A stretch of DNA of 64,000 nucleotides. Origin: Isoetes taiwanensis. Lineage: Eukaryota > Streptophyta > Lycopodiopsida > Isoetales > Isoetaceae. The notes beneath the pieces are model-generated. The model was given only the letters and a program-made list of their open reading frames with translations. It had not been told where the DNA came from and ran no database searches. The stretch's first letter is position 1, and every line of letters starts with the position of its first letter. Shown here piece after piece: positions 12,466 through 24,339 of this stretch. A program made the position numbers and the translations under genes. The stretch covers positions 11,496,697 to 11,560,696 of the forward strand of contig JAJEKV010000034.1 of assembly GCA_021234155.1 (NCBI GenBank), written 5' to 3'.

Positions 12466-13055
12466 GGGCAATTTATAAAAATACCCCTATATTTATGCAT
12501 TGATCCAAATGGGAATGTGTTTTCAAATGCATTGTAGACAGTGTTGGGCAAAGTCCGGGGAACACTATAAACCAATCGGTTGAAATTGCAAAGTTTCTGG
12601 TTAGGTTAGTGTATCATAGGAACTTTTCTGGCAAGTTTTCTTAAGGTTTTCTATCAAGACAATGGAATGTTCTGGCTCTAAACATGGTCAAATTAACCAT
12701 AGGAAAATTTTCAATGGGACCTAAAAAGCTTGCCCAACACTGATTGTAGATAAGGATGATATATTCCTATTAAAGCTAAAATCACCTGAACGGGGTTCCA
12801 GAATCTTAAGTTATGGTCTTCTACATTCGTACATTTTCTTGTACAAAAAGTGGCATAATTTGTGGTTCTGGGACCTCCAATTCAAGTGATTTAACTTTGA
12901 TGGGAAGGTATCATTTTCATTTACAATATCTCTGAATGGCACATTTCCATTTTGAGCATTACAAAAAAGTTATGCTTATTTCCAAAAACGATACCTCTAA
13001 AACAAAGGCATTTTCGTAATTTTGCATAAATATAGAGGTATTTTTATAAATTGGC
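12466..13055. mobile_element. Fold-back/MITE-like element with long terminal inverted repeats
   Basis: The left end (GGGCAATTTATAAAAATACC) is matched, inverted, by the right end at about 13021-13055, which reads GCCAATTTATAAAAATACCT on -. A second inverted pair lies inside (about 12765-12800 with 12868-12905). There is no coding capacity. I could not find a clear target duplication, so the superfamily is open; Mutator-like is possible from the terminal sequence. Confidence 0.6.
12539..12742. mobile_element. 204-bp hAT-type MITE nested in the fold-back element
   Basis: The terminal inverted repeats are CAGTGTTGGGCAA at the left and TTGCCCAACACTG at the right. They are flanked by a perfect 8-bp duplication ATTGTAGA (12531-12538 and 12743-12750). 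An 8-bp TSD and CAG-type ends are typical of hAT elements. It is too short to encode transposase. Confidence 0.9.
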
Positions 13056-15237
13056 ATTTTTTAATGTTGTGATTGCATTATGATTGCTTAATACTGAACT
13101 AGGAGGAAATGTAATAATAAAATAAAAGGACTGTTGCTACTTATTTGGTCCCAAATGTGACATTAAAATAAAAGGATTACTACTTATTTGGTCCAAAAGA
13201 ACACATAAAATTTGGCACAAAGAGGCCCAAAATTTTCGATACAACACAAACCATATGTAATATTACAACCTTTAATATTCAAAATTAAACCCCCCTTAAA
13301 CCCCTATTTGTTTGGGTGCATATTCACATGAGGAGTATCGTAGGATAGCAAGAGAATTGTTTTTCTCTCTCTCTAATACATGTACAAAATTAACACCATC
13401 AAGTACATCTCTTTAAAACCTTATGATATCTCCGTTTGTATTTTTGTACGCTTTTCAATATGGTTTTGCTATGATTTATTGGCGTATTATCAAGTGAATG
13501 TACTAATGCGTATATCTAGAGTGCGCATACGCTCGCATCAACTGTATTTTTTTGACTGTTTAGACCCATATGCCATGTTGTATTTTTGCTTTAAAATGTA
13601 TTTATAACATAAGTTCAATAATGTAGTTGCGAGTCTTGACATGCAATGCTCGAGCTAGCTCAAAATAGAGTTCCTTGGAGTAGGTTTCATCATACTAATC
13701 ACCTTTTATGCGGCGTAGCCATGACTTTGATCTTTGAGAGGCTCCAACTAGCCATTTAGCTGACTGTTTGAAGATGGTAAAAATCATTTTCCCACAGCTT
13801 TTCTTCTTGAAGATTTATGTGGATACATTCATCTGTCTATATGTTCTTCAATTTTTTTTATGGAGCTCAGAGGTCTGCTTCTGGCTACTTTCCAACTCGA
13901 AATTTTATACGTGTACTCTTTTTAATAAAAGATAGACTACTATTGTCCGATCAAAATATAGCCTACTAGTCCATCTGTTTGCAGCCACTATGTCAAAACA
14001 GGTTCATAAGCTCTACTTACCTTACTCCAATTTAGATTTTGCTTAAACCGGTAAAATGCCGTGCTTTATTCCTACTTACCGGATTTTTAAGAAAGTACCC
14101 TCTAATTTGCCGGATTTTTCAAAAAATTTTCAAATTTTTGATCTAAAATTTTCCGGCATCTACCTTACAAACCGGATTTTAAGAACTTTAATCGGAAATT
14201 ATGGAGAGGATCCCCCCAATCTGAAGCCATGAATAACATTTCATTTGTATTCTTGTTTTCATAATATACGCCGGGAGGGGAATTACTGCAAAAATATGTC
14301 AGTTTTACTAGGCATAGTTTTATGCGGTGGAGCTTCAGGGCAATGCCTTCTGTTCACCGCTAAGCCATCAAAGCTTCTGTTCACTGGTAAAGCTTCTGCT
14401 CAAACTGCAACTCAAAGCTTCTGTTCAAATCTAAAAAAGGTCTGCGCTTTCTAGATCTGCACTTGAAAAACTCTTCAGATGGCAATACCTTGGATCTCCT
14501 ATCCCAAGAAGAATCAACCTATTTTTTTCTATCGCCCATGACCTTTGATCCTACCTTGGGTAAAAAAATGTGAGATTCGCTCCTTCAGCAGCAGACCCAG
14601 GTGCGATTTTGGCTACTTCAAATGATGCTGCCGTTGTTGGACACCTTGTTTTCCCTTCTTCACATTGGGTTCTGGCAAAGACAGAGGTAAGCTGCTTAAG
14701 TAAACAGAGAGTCTGCTTGCGATAGCCTTCCCGTTAGCCTCCGCCATAGCCATAACCAAAAAATTTCTCTGCCGTAGAATGTTTTTCGTTCGAAATCTCT
14801 CCGGCCAGAAAATTGTCTAAGACATAAACTTCTACAGGAAAAAAGAAACACGAGTAATCAGGGGACAATGAATTGTGCACGGACGGACGGAAAGGATTTG
14901 CTGTTACAGAGGTGTTGTGTCTGCTTCTTAACATATATAAATATTGGCAAAAATTTTTACATCAAAGCAGAAGGGGCGATTCCTAAGCAGATTTTTGCAA
15001 AGCAACATGGATAAAGAACTTTGGTGCAAACACATTTCGCCCAGATTTCAAAATCTTTGTATACCTACAGATCCGACCTCTGCAAATGGCTTCAAGCTTA
15101 TTTTTGCTCCGATTCCATAGCCATACCCATAGTTGTCTATGATCGAACAGTCTTCAAAGGGTGTATTTTGCAGATTTCTTTCTGAAGCCTCGCAGAGGAA
15201 ATGGCCCATTCTATTCTATGGCTCAAAATGGGGTATG
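13056..15237. other. AT-rich intergenic DNA, no gene recognised
   Basis: There are no conserved motifs. Small direct repeats of an AAGCTTCTGTTC core occur at about 14346-14430. Open frames are short and featureless. Confidence 0.5.
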
Positions 15238-15400
15238 TGTTACGAACCAAAATTTTAGTACCAAAAATTTCGATCTGTATTCACATCAAACCATCAGAGT
15301 ACACAGAACAAGTACTGCCTCCCACGAGGCTATATACATGCAAGCCACGTATACAGATAACAAGATGACACAAAGATAACTAAATGCACACGTACGCTCT
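15238..15400 (-). repeat. Truncated LTR of chromovirus
   Basis: Collinear with the first 160 bp (+ coordinates) of the LTRs at 16601 and 21715, sharing TACGAACCAAAATT and CTCCCACGAGGC. It then switches directly into gag sequence, so the rest of this LTR and all of pol have been deleted. Confidence 0.85.
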
Positions 15401-16560
15401 GCCAGCTATCCAGCGCGCACAACTCTTCCATGGCAATGGCTGAAACCGTCTTAGATTCTAATACTTCTTCAGCCTTTTCAGTCACGTTTGCTTTCTTATT
15501 ATCAGCTTTCTTGTTACGTAGGGTGAGAGCATTCGACTAATGTGCCCGGGCTCCCCACACCTATAGCGGGAATATCCTCTTCTTTGGGACCAGGACTTAG
15601 AGTCCCCTTACGCTTCTTGGACTCTCCACTGCGGACTTAGACTTAGGCATTCGGGCTTTTCGGACTTCTTCTTCTTGAACCACTGTTTTTCTTCTTTGAG
15701 AACTTTCGGGGACGTCTTCTTAAAGACTCATCCTCTTCCCCAAGCCGACGACGAGCCAACATCGTTGCCCTCTCAAAATCCTCGGGCTTCAACCCGATTA
15801 TACGCTTCTTGAGAGCAAACGGATAGGCCACCTAGGAAGAAATCAACTGTAGAGCCTCGGACAAGTCTTCAACCACGTGGATATAACCGGTACCTTATTG
15901 ATATAAGCGAGGAGAGAGAATGTGTGCGCTTACGATGCTTGACTTCTCAAAGCGCATCACGAGCATCATGCTGAGGTGCATACTCCCCAATAAAGTATTT
16001 CCTGAAATCAGACCAGGTATTCACCAACTATAGGCGTCCGATTTCAGCCGCATCTGCGCAATAAACAACCGCGCCTTATCACCTTTATTGGTAACCTCAA
16101 AAAAGGTCTCAAGCTTATCAATCCAAGCCATCGCCTCCTCAGCAGTGCCTTTCCCATCCCAATCCGGGATCTTTGTGCGCTCGAGACTGCGGATGTCCTC
16201 TTTGCTCAATCCGGAACTCTTCGGTGGCTTGCTCCCGGCCAAACACTAGCTCGTGTACATCCGGGTCCACCACCACTACTGCCGGAGACTTTCCCTTCTC
16301 CGCAGACTTCCCTAGGCCATCCGTGCCAGCAAGGGTCTCCAATACAGTTCTCATAGCAGTGCGAGGTGTCCAACACGCCTTGAGACTCTGCGCACTCCCG
16401 GCAAGTCCTCACCCCGCCGTGCATGGTCTCCGGGTTCTTACGGGTTTCCCTACGCTGGTAGAAGCTAGCCCTCGTACATCGGGTTCCTCCTCCATAGGAG
16501 TTAAGCGTTCTACTACTGGCATGTGTGCTTTGCACTAGTCTCGCCGTGCTCCATCTCGGA
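15400..16560 (-). pseudogene. Broken chromovirus gag, left unit
   Basis: Nucleocapsid/capsid gene remnant. On - the frame 16242-16021 encodes a Gag start region (SSGLSKEDIRSLE, then IPDWDGKGTAEEAMAW). A basic segment follows at 15831-15643. A zinc-knuckle half, RCGEPGHISR, lies near 15565-15540. The pieces lie in different frames and the gene stops where the LTR fragment begins. The N-terminal part is paralogous to 20890-21690. Confidence 0.8.
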
Positions 16561-16586
16561 CTATTCAAGGTCCAAGCCGCAACTTA

Positions 16587-16599
16587 GGCTCTAATACCA
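16587..16599 (-). other. PBS of left chromovirus unit
   Basis: On - it reads TGGTATTAGAGCC, one mismatch from the usual initiator tRNA-Met PBS. It directly follows the LTR end. Confidence 0.85.
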
Positions 16600-16600
16600 C

Positions 16601-18384
16601 TATTACGAACCAAAATTCTAGTACCAAAAATTTCGATTTGTATTCACATCAAACCATCGAGTACCTGAGAACAAATCACGCCTCCCACGAGGCTATATAC
16701 ATGCAAAGCCACGATATCTGAGATAACAAGATGACACAAAGATAACTAAATGCACGCATGCGGCTCGCCCGACTATCAAACAAACTTGCACAAGCTTGCG
16801 TGTCGGTAACATGCATAAGAGTTATCCAATAGTGTCAACATGAAGCAACGACCGACGATTTTGCAAGAACACACATATGGAATCCACCACACACACCATA
16901 GTATCTGGCGGCGGCATTACACCCCACCATATCTAGGCAATGCGTCGTCCTAGAACCCCATTTGGTGGATCGGTGTAAGGGAGAAATGAGGCATTATAAG
17001 GACGCGAGGGCTACTTTTTGTTGGTTCGCATACCCTTTGTCCCATACCAGCGACAAGCTTCACCTCACAAGTACCTCTCGTACTTATTTAGACAAGCCAC
17101 GCTTATCTAATATCATGCCCTGCATAAAACTCCCCCCGACAAACATCCTCGATGTTCGTCTATTCCGCATTGACGTATGCGGTATCCAATACCTTAAAGG
17201 TACCAGTCTAGAACACCATGTAACACTAACCTGTTGATCAGCATCTAGTGATGTCCCATACCAACACTAAATACTTCTCTCATTAGTTTACATGAGTTTC
17301 TTAACTAGGGCCACCACATGTGCCCCTATTGCCCCTTTGCATAACAATGCACAGGAAGACCTTAAGGAATGCAAGACTCTACCAGCTGGTCACACCTAAC
17401 CAGCCATTCTAAGCATCCTTAGGTTTAACACAACCAAACAGGAGAATCATTCAGGGAGTTCTGTATATTCGTTTCAAGGCTTCTTGCAGGCAATCAAATA
17501 TTGCCTACTAGGTGAAGTTCAATTATTTGGTACAGGTTCTATTATAGCAGACCACCTCTGCCATGGCACAGCACAGCCTACCAAATCCATGGCTTACCAA
17601 ATGCCTTCAACTTCACCCGCAGAGATCTCTACCAGGTCGAAATCCCCTTGAAGCCCAATCCGTCCACAGAACTCTGATTTTCCCTGGCCTTGGAATCTAT
17701 CTGCACCTTCATACGCCGCGGACTTAGGCCCCCTCCCTGCATTTGTGTCGGCTCCCTTCGCGACTGGCTTTGCCCCACGATCAGAGAGCACGCCAATCGT
17801 GGCTAAACCCGTGGCATCCCCAACAAAGGCGGTGATCTGCCGGATCCCAATCAGAGTTTGTTAGCTCGGATTTCATTGCTTGGTATTTGCCCAACCAAAC
17901 ATGGTACGCATGGCGAGCAGTGGCAAAGACACGCAATCGGGGCGATCCGGCGTTTACGCGTCAACCCGGTAACTCGATACGATTACGGGTTTGTGGTTTC
18001 ACCCGCGTTCAAAGAGCTCCGATTTATGGGTGCTTACATAATAAAGTAATGGGTTCACCTTTATTAACATACAATGGTTTTAACCCATTCAAATACCTTT
18101 TAAGGTCCTATGGTCCTTTTAAACCATTAACCATATTACAACCTTAACTACATTGTTTCCACAATGTTAAGGCACCCCGCAACCACGTTTCCATTAGAAC
18201 ATCTGGTTGCGCCCTAGTCTAAGATCTACCATGTCGTGGTGCACCACAACAACTTAATCTAGACTAGGGACATGCGACCATTACATATCTATGGCCCAAC
18301 TACCATAGAACATTTCATTATGCCCAATATTAATATGCATGCACAATATTACACAATGGTCTGTAAAATATTTTAGGCATAACA
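16601..18384 (-). repeat. Central LTR shared by both chromovirus units
   Basis: The LTR is 1784 bp. At its right side it abuts a polypurine tract (CCCAGGGGGGGAGTAA on -) that belongs to the chromodomain-bearing unit. At its left side it abuts a PBS and gag. It is thus 3' LTR of one unit and 5' LTR of the next. Confidence 0.88.
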
Positions 18385-18410
18385 TTACTCCCCCCCTGGG
18401 ATTCTTGTCC

Positions 18411-19040
18411 TCAAGAATCGGCTCCAGACCATTGAGCCATAACATCCGGATATTGAGTCATGAAACGACGACTCTCCCACGTCGCCTCTGAGACAGGTCT
18501 ATGTTTCCATTTCACCAGAAATTCCATCTGGTCTCTTTGACGGATCCGTACTATCCGGGAATTCAATATTCTTTCAGGGGTAGGGATTCTATCCAACTCC
18601 ACCATGTGTTCCTGAGAAGGCACAACATTTGCAGCTTTCCCCAGAGCTGGTCGCAACTGGCTCACATGGAAAACTGGATGAATGTCCACATTCGATGGAA
18701 GTTGCAACTTGAAGGCAACATCACTATACTTTTTCAAAATCTTATGACCACTGTATCTTGGGGAGAGCTTTGGTTTCTTTCCTGCAAGCAATGGCAATAT
18801 TGCTTTTCTTTTTAGATTTGCAGGGAAGACTACACGAAGGTACACCATCTGACCTTCATGCAGCTCGATCGGGGCTCTTGACAAATTGGCGCGCGCCCTT
18901 GCCCGATCCTGGGCCTGTCTCATATGCAACTGACACAACCCAAGTGTCACATCCATGCCTTCAAGCATACTTATAGCAGCATCAGTTTTCAGCCCATCAA
19001 AACCAAGCGATACAGGTCCTCTGGGATTTCTCCCAAACAT
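18411..19040 (-). CDS. Chromovirus integrase C-terminus with chromodomain
   Basis: A 209-codon open frame. The first half is the integrase C-terminal region (ELHEGQMVYLR, then HPVFHVSQLRPALG). It is followed by a chromodomain (ERILNSRIVRI, EFLVKWKHRP, EATWE). The chromodomain is thought to guide integration to methylated-histone chromatin. The frame is offset from the upstream integrase core by a short gap (19041-19129), so pol is no longer continuous. Confidence 0.9.
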   Translation of the reverse strand: MFGRNPRGPVSLGFDGLKTDAAISMLEGMDVTLGLCQLHMRQAQDRARARANLSRAPIELHEGQMVYLRVVFPANLKRKAILPLLAGKKPKLSPRYSGHKILKKYSDVAFKLQLPSNVDIHPVFHVSQLRPALGKAANVVPSQEHMVELDRIPTPERILNSRIVRIRQRDQMEFLVKWKHRPVSEATWESRRFMTQYPDVMAQWSGADS

Positions 19041-19129
19041 AGCTACAAACGGCTAGTTTTGATGCTCTGTTGGAACCCATTATTGTAAGCAAACTCCACA
19101 ATTGGCAAATAGTCCTCCCATCTGGATTG

Positions 19130-20110
19130 CTAAGTGGCCACATAAGATCTCAGCATATCCTCCAGAATCTGATTCACTCTTTCAGTCTGCCCATCCGTTT
19201 CCAGATGATCTCCACTAGAGAACAGAAGAGTGCATTTCAATACAGAGAACAATTCGCGCCAGAAATTCCCAGTGAATTTCACATCTCGATCGCTTACAAT
19301 AGCTTTGGGTAATCCAAAAATAGGAAATACATGCTGCATATAAGCCTTGGCCACCGCCAAGCCATCAGCATTCTTTGTCAGAGGTATAAAGCGTGCATAC
19401 TTCGTCAACCTATCTACAATGACAAGTATCTGAGTATAGTGATGCACAGTACGAGGCAACTTCACAATGAAATCCATAGAGATTTCACTCCACCTCTCCT
19501 CTGGCACAGGCAGAGGTTGCAAGAGCCCTGGAGTCTTGCCTCGACTCGCTTTAACCTGCTGACAAGTCTCACAGACTTTCACATATTCCTGCACATCCTC
19601 TTTCAAGCTAGGCCAGTAAAACATTCTCTTGAGCGATTCATATGTTTTCCACTCACCTCCATGCCCAGCATAAGGTGCATCATGAAATTCGCTCAACAAT
19701 TGCTTTCTCAAAGTGTCAACAGCAGGAACATAAATACGTCCCTTATGATACCAGAGTCCATTCTGGATATCCCAAGCATCCGGTAACTTGGATAGATGCT
19801 GCATACTCAAAATATAGGCATCCAAGTCATATGCTTGCTTAATCTGTGACACCAAAGCAATTTCACATTGAACCATCACATTTACTTCCCGAACCCTAGA
19901 AAGAGCATCACCAACAGGATTCTTTTTCCCGGGAAGATGTTCAACATGAAAATGAAATTGAGAAAGAAAGTCCAACCATCTTGCTTGCCTTGGACTTACC
20001 TCGGCCTGGCTTTGCAGGAATTTCAGCGGTTTATGATCCGTATAGACCACAAACTCGCACTTATTGCGGAGATAATGTTTCCAGACTTTGAGCGCATGAA
20101 CCATTGCCAA
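19130..20110 (-). CDS. Chromovirus RNase H end and integrase core
   Basis: A 326-codon open frame. Residues 1-75 are the RNase H C-terminus (VYTDHKPLKFL, then KNPVGDALSR). The H2C2 zinc-binding region follows (HDAPYAGHGG, ending CETCQQVKAS). The integrase catalytic core comes next, with Asp in MDFIVKLP, Asp in IVSDRDVKFTG and Glu in the QTERVNQILE region. It is open throughout, in contrast to the shattered gag and RT beside it. Confidence 0.93.
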   Translation of the reverse strand: MAMVHALKVWKHYLRNKCEFVVYTDHKPLKFLQSQAEVSPRQARWLDFLSQFHFHVEHLPGKKNPVGDALSRVREVNVMVQCEIALVSQIKQAYDLDAYILSMQHLSKLPDAWDIQNGLWYHKGRIYVPAVDTLRKQLLSEFHDAPYAGHGGEWKTYESLKRMFYWPSLKEDVQEYVKVCETCQQVKASRGKTPGLLQPLPVPEERWSEISMDFIVKLPRTVHHYTQILVIVDRLTKYARFIPLTKNADGLAVAKAYMQHVFPIFGLPKAIVSDRDVKFTGNFWRELFSVLKCTLLFSSGDHLETDGQTERVNQILEDMLRSYVAT

Positions 20111-20176
20111 TAACTCCTGCTCATAGGTGGAATAGTTCTTCTCGGTGACATTGAGTTGGCGACTTTTCGTGCGCCA

Positions 20177-20890
20177 CTACTCTACCATCTGCATGAGAAC
20201 GACACCAATGGCATAACCACATGCATCCGTGTAAACCTCATAAGGTTTACTCATGTCTGGAATCAAGAATAGAATGGCCGAGGTTAGCAACCTCTTCAAC
20301 ATATCCATTGCATCTTTGTTGCTTCGCACCGATCCATTGCCATTGGGCGTTAGTTTTAATAACATAGTCAAAGCGGTGCAATCTTGGCAAACTTCGGCAC
20401 TGCGATAATAGGCGGCTAATCGCAAGAAACTACGCAACTTCGGATACATTCTTTAGCACGAGGCCAAGACTGAATTGCCTCCGTCTTCTTGGGATCTCTG
20501 ACTACTCCTTCCGGGAGATACAATGTGGCCCAAATATTCCACTGTGCTTTCAAGAATTCACACCGACATTTTTGCATACAATTTATCTTTATGCGGCAGA
20601 GTTAGCACGGAAGCGCCAAATGATTCAAATGCTCATCCAAGGTTTTACTATAAACCGGGATATCATCTAGAAATACCTCAACAAAAGTATCAAGACATCC
20701 CTGCAAAAACCTCATTCATCATTCGGAAAAATAGTAGGGAGCATTAGTTAGTCCAAAAGGCATCACCAAAACTCAAAATGACCAAGGTGGTCCTGAAGGC
20801 GATCTTATGTACATCCGACTCCTTCACCCTTATTTGGTGATAACCCACAATAAATCCAACTTAGAAAAATATTTAGGCGCTTCTTGAGAG
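20177..20890 (-). pseudogene. Chromovirus reverse transcriptase/RNase H remnant
   Basis: On -, 20449-20177 encodes the RT connection and RNase H start (LRSFLRLAAYYR, then KPYEVYTDACGYAIGVV). Upstream frames carry RT fragments VMPFGLTNAP and FLDDIPVYSKT, the latter at the YxDD active-site position. Several frameshifts separate them. At about 20880 RT sequence switches abruptly to mid-gag, so the gag end, protease and RT N-terminus are deleted. Confidence 0.85.
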
Positions 20891-21690
20891 CAACATGGAT
20901 AGGCCACCTAGGAAGAAATCAAACCGCCGAGCCTCGGACAAGTCTCCAACCCTCGTGGATATAACCCATTACCTTATTGATATAAGTCTTGGAATCGAGA
21001 AGGCGTATGCGCTTAAAGCATCTGCATGACTTCTCCGCATCACCAACAGCATCATCTTGAATCAGGTGCATACTCCCCAATAAAGTATTTCTTGAAATGG
21101 GACCGGTATTCACCAACTATAGAAGCGCCCAGATTTCTAAGCCGCAAGATTTGCGGGAATAAACAACAGCGCCTTTATCACCTTTATTGGTAACCTCCAA
21201 AAAGGTCTCTTTGGGAAGCTTATCAATCAAGCCATCGCCTCCTCGTAGGTTGCCTTTCCCATCCCAATCCGGGGGATCTTTTCAAGGCCGAGGCAAAGCG
21301 TATGTCCTCTTTGCTCAATCCGGAACTCTTCGATGGCGCTTCCACAAGAGCACTAGCTCCGTGTACATCCGGTCCACCACCACTACTGCGGAGACTTCCC
21401 TTCTCCTTTATTGGACTTCCCTCAAGGCCATCGGCGCCCGGCAAAGGGTCTCCAATCGTTCTCATGGCGATGCGAGTGTCCAATCGCCTTGAGGCTGGCT
21501 GCACTCCCAAAGAAGTCCTCACCCCGCCTTCGTGCATGGTCTCCGTGTTCTTTCTCGGGTTTCCATGCAGTTTTGAAGCTAGCCCTCGTACATGGGGTTC
21601 CTCCTCCATAGGAGTCATTTGTTTCTACGGCATGTGCGCTTTGCACTAGTCTCAGCCGGTGCTCCATCTCGGCTACTCAAGGTCCAAAGC
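20890..21690 (-). pseudogene. Broken chromovirus gag, right unit
   Basis: Paralogue of the gag at 15.6-16.5 kb. SSGLSKEDIR is visible in the 21618-21223 frame, but the reading frame breaks many times within 700 bp. Most breaks are 1-3 bp differences from the left copy and cluster where the left copy has CAG or CTG. Confidence 0.8.
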
Positions 21691-21700
21691 CGGGAACTTA

Positions 21701-21713
21701 GGCTCTAATACCA
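21701..21713 (-). other. PBS of right chromovirus unit
   Basis: TGGTATTAGAGCC on -, identical to the PBS at 16587-16599 and one base from the adjacent LTR. Confidence 0.85.
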
Positions 21714-21714
21714 C

Positions 21715-23480
21715 TAATACGAACCAAAATTTTAGTACCAAAATTTTGATTTGTATTCACATCAAACCATCGAGTACCGCATCAAAATCGCCTCCCACGA
21801 GGCTATATACATGCAAGCCACGATACAGATAACAAGATGACACAAAGATAACTAAATGCACCGCGTCGCCCCCCAACTATCAAGCGGCACGCACAAGCTT
21901 ACACGTGTCGGGTAACATGCATAAGAGTTATCCAATAGTGTCAACATGAAGCAACGGCATCGACGGGTTGCAAGAACACACATATGGAATCCACCACCGC
22001 ACCATAGTATCTGGCGCATTAACATACCCCACCATATCTATAGATAGAAGACGTCGCCTAGAACCCCGCTACGGTGGATCCAATGTAAGGGAGAAACCGG
22101 GCATTATAAGGACGCTACTTTCATTTGTTGGTTCCGCATGCCATCGTCCCCATACCAAATGACAAGCTTCACCTCACAAGTACCTCGTACTTATTTAGAC
22201 AAGCCATGCTTATCTAATATCATGCCCCCGCGATAAAACTCCCCCACAAACATCCTCGATGTTCGTCTATTCGCATTGACGTATCGGTATCCAATACCTT
22301 AAAGGTACCGGTCTAGAACACCATGTAACACTAACTTTGTTGATCAGCATCTAGTGATGTCCCATACCAACACTAAATACTTCTCTCATTAGTTTACATG
22401 AGTTTTTAACTAGGGGCCACCACATGTGCCCCTATTGCCCCTTTGCATAACAATGCATGTGAAGACCTTAAGGTCTACCAAACCGGTCACACCTAACCAA
22501 AACCATTCTAAGCATCCTTAGGTTTAACACAACCAAACAGAGAATCATTAGGGAGTTACGTATATTCGTTTCAAGGCTTCTTGCGGTGCAATCAAATATT
22601 GCCTACTAGGTGAAGTTCAATTATTTGGTGCGAGGGTTCTATTATAGCGACCACCTACCGCCATATGGCGCAAACCTGACCTACCAAATCCATGGCTTAC
22701 CAAATGCCTTCAACTTCCGCAGAGATCTCTACCGTGTCGAAATCCCTTGAAGCCCAATCCGTCCACGTAATCCCTGATTTTCCCGGCCTTGGAATCTATC
22801 TCAAGACCTTCCTTCGCGGACTTGGGCCCCTCCTGCTGTGTCGGCTCCTTCCGCGACGGCTTTGCCCCCGATCAGAGAGCACGCCAATCGTGGCTTTAAA
22901 CCACGTGGCATCCCCAACAAGGCGGTGATCTGCGGATCCACAATCGAATGCCGTTAGCTCCTCGATTTCATTGCTTGGGCACGCCCAACAAACCGTGGCT
23001 GCATGGCGAGCCGGTGGCAAAGACACTGTCGAGGGGGCCGATCCGGCGTTTACGCGTCAACCCAAAGAACTCATTCGTTATGGTTTGTGGTTTCAATCAA
23101 TGCCCAAAGAGTCTCCGATTTATGGGTGCTTACATAATAAAGTAATGGGTTCACCTTTATTAACATACAATGGTTTTAACCCATTCAAATACCTTTTAAG
23201 GTCCTATGGTCCTTTTAAACCATTAACCATATTACAACCTTAACTACATTGTTTCCACAATGTTAAGGCACCCCGCAACCACGTTTCCATTAGAACATCT
23301 GGTTGCGCCCTAGTCTAAGATCTACCATGTCGTGGTGCACCACAACAACTTAATCTAGACTAGGGACATGCGACCATTACACATCTATGGCCCAACTACC
23401 ATAGAACATTTCATTATGCCCAATATTAATATGCATGCACAATATTACACAATGGTCTATAAAATATTTTAGGCATAACA
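21715..23480 (-). repeat. Outer (5') LTR of chromovirus
   Basis: The LTR is 1766 bp and collinear with 16601-18384. The right third is almost identical between the two, while the left two thirds show many small indels. Confidence 0.88.
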
Positions 23481-23485
23481 GTATG

Positions 23486-24339
23486 CCAGAACATGGAAAT
23501 GGATATACCGAAACAGAGCTTGAAATAGAGTTATACTCATGCGACATGCAGAACAGAGATATGTCAAAACAGAGCTATGCCGAAATAGAGAAATGCGACA
23601 GCATCTTTTGTTTGGAAAGAATATTCGCGAGATTATTGTGATAATCATTGGAATATGCTTTAATTATAAAGATTGAGATGAGCCATAGCTTGATCCAAAG
23701 GTGGGCAACAATCAGATCAATATAACTTGATTAGTCTTTTTATGCGGAAATGGCAACCATGATGCCCCTTATATCCACATTGAAATTCCTGATGCATTTG
23801 GTCTATTGCTTTGATGCACATTTACATTTGAAATTCATGTGCTTTCTGAATAGTTATAATCCCATGAGATGCAATCTTTGTGGGTTTTCTGTCATGTGCA
23901 GTCAAAGAGCTAGCTATTGTGAAATTGTCTTATTTAAACTATCATATTAAGATAATCGGTGAGATTATAGCCATACACAGCTTCAAAAATAGACTCATTC
24001 AAGGAAGTCCTCTGTCTTGCTAGATTGAAATAGGGCAACTATATATGTTCATATTATTTGCTACAAATTCCAACTCGCTTTGGTTTGTGTTGTGATTGAA
24101 GAGTTTTTGGGTTCAAATCTGATATAAAAAGAAACTCCTTGTTCAAAGTTTAAACTATCTTATGGATTTTGAAAGCTGCAGATTAGTCATCTTAAACATA
24201 ACTAAAAATGTTAATACCTTCTTTTCATGGATTCCCATCATATTGCTAGTTCTACCTTGCCCTTCATATTTTTCCTTTCTCCTTGCATCAATTCACTAGA
24301 TGGTTTTTAGCTTGTATGCGCATTAGATGTGATTTTTAG
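23486..24339. other. Intergenic DNA, nothing recognised
   Basis: AT-rich with no motif-bearing frame. Confidence 0.45.

Larger units (their letters stand above)
15238..23480 (-). mobile_element. Composite chromovirus (Ty3/gypsy) insertion with three LTRs
   Basis: Read on -, the order is LTR (23480-21715), PBS, gag, internal deletion, partial RT, RNase H, integrase, chromodomain, polypurine tract, LTR (18384-16601), PBS, second gag, internal deletion, truncated LTR (about 15400-15238). The middle LTR serves both units. The outer ends TGTTACG and GGCATAACA are flanked by one duplication, GTATG, at 15233-15237 and 23481-23485. The whole block is therefore one insertion that expanded by LTR-LTR recombination and then lost internal sequence. 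The chromodomain marks it as a chromovirus, a group often directed to heterochromatin. Confidence 0.9.

Noticed and set aside
15643-21667. Many 60-130-codon plus-strand and minus-strand ORFs over the two gag regions as separate genes
   Set aside because: They overlap the broken gag on the other strand or in other frames and mirror each other between the two copies; they are shadows.
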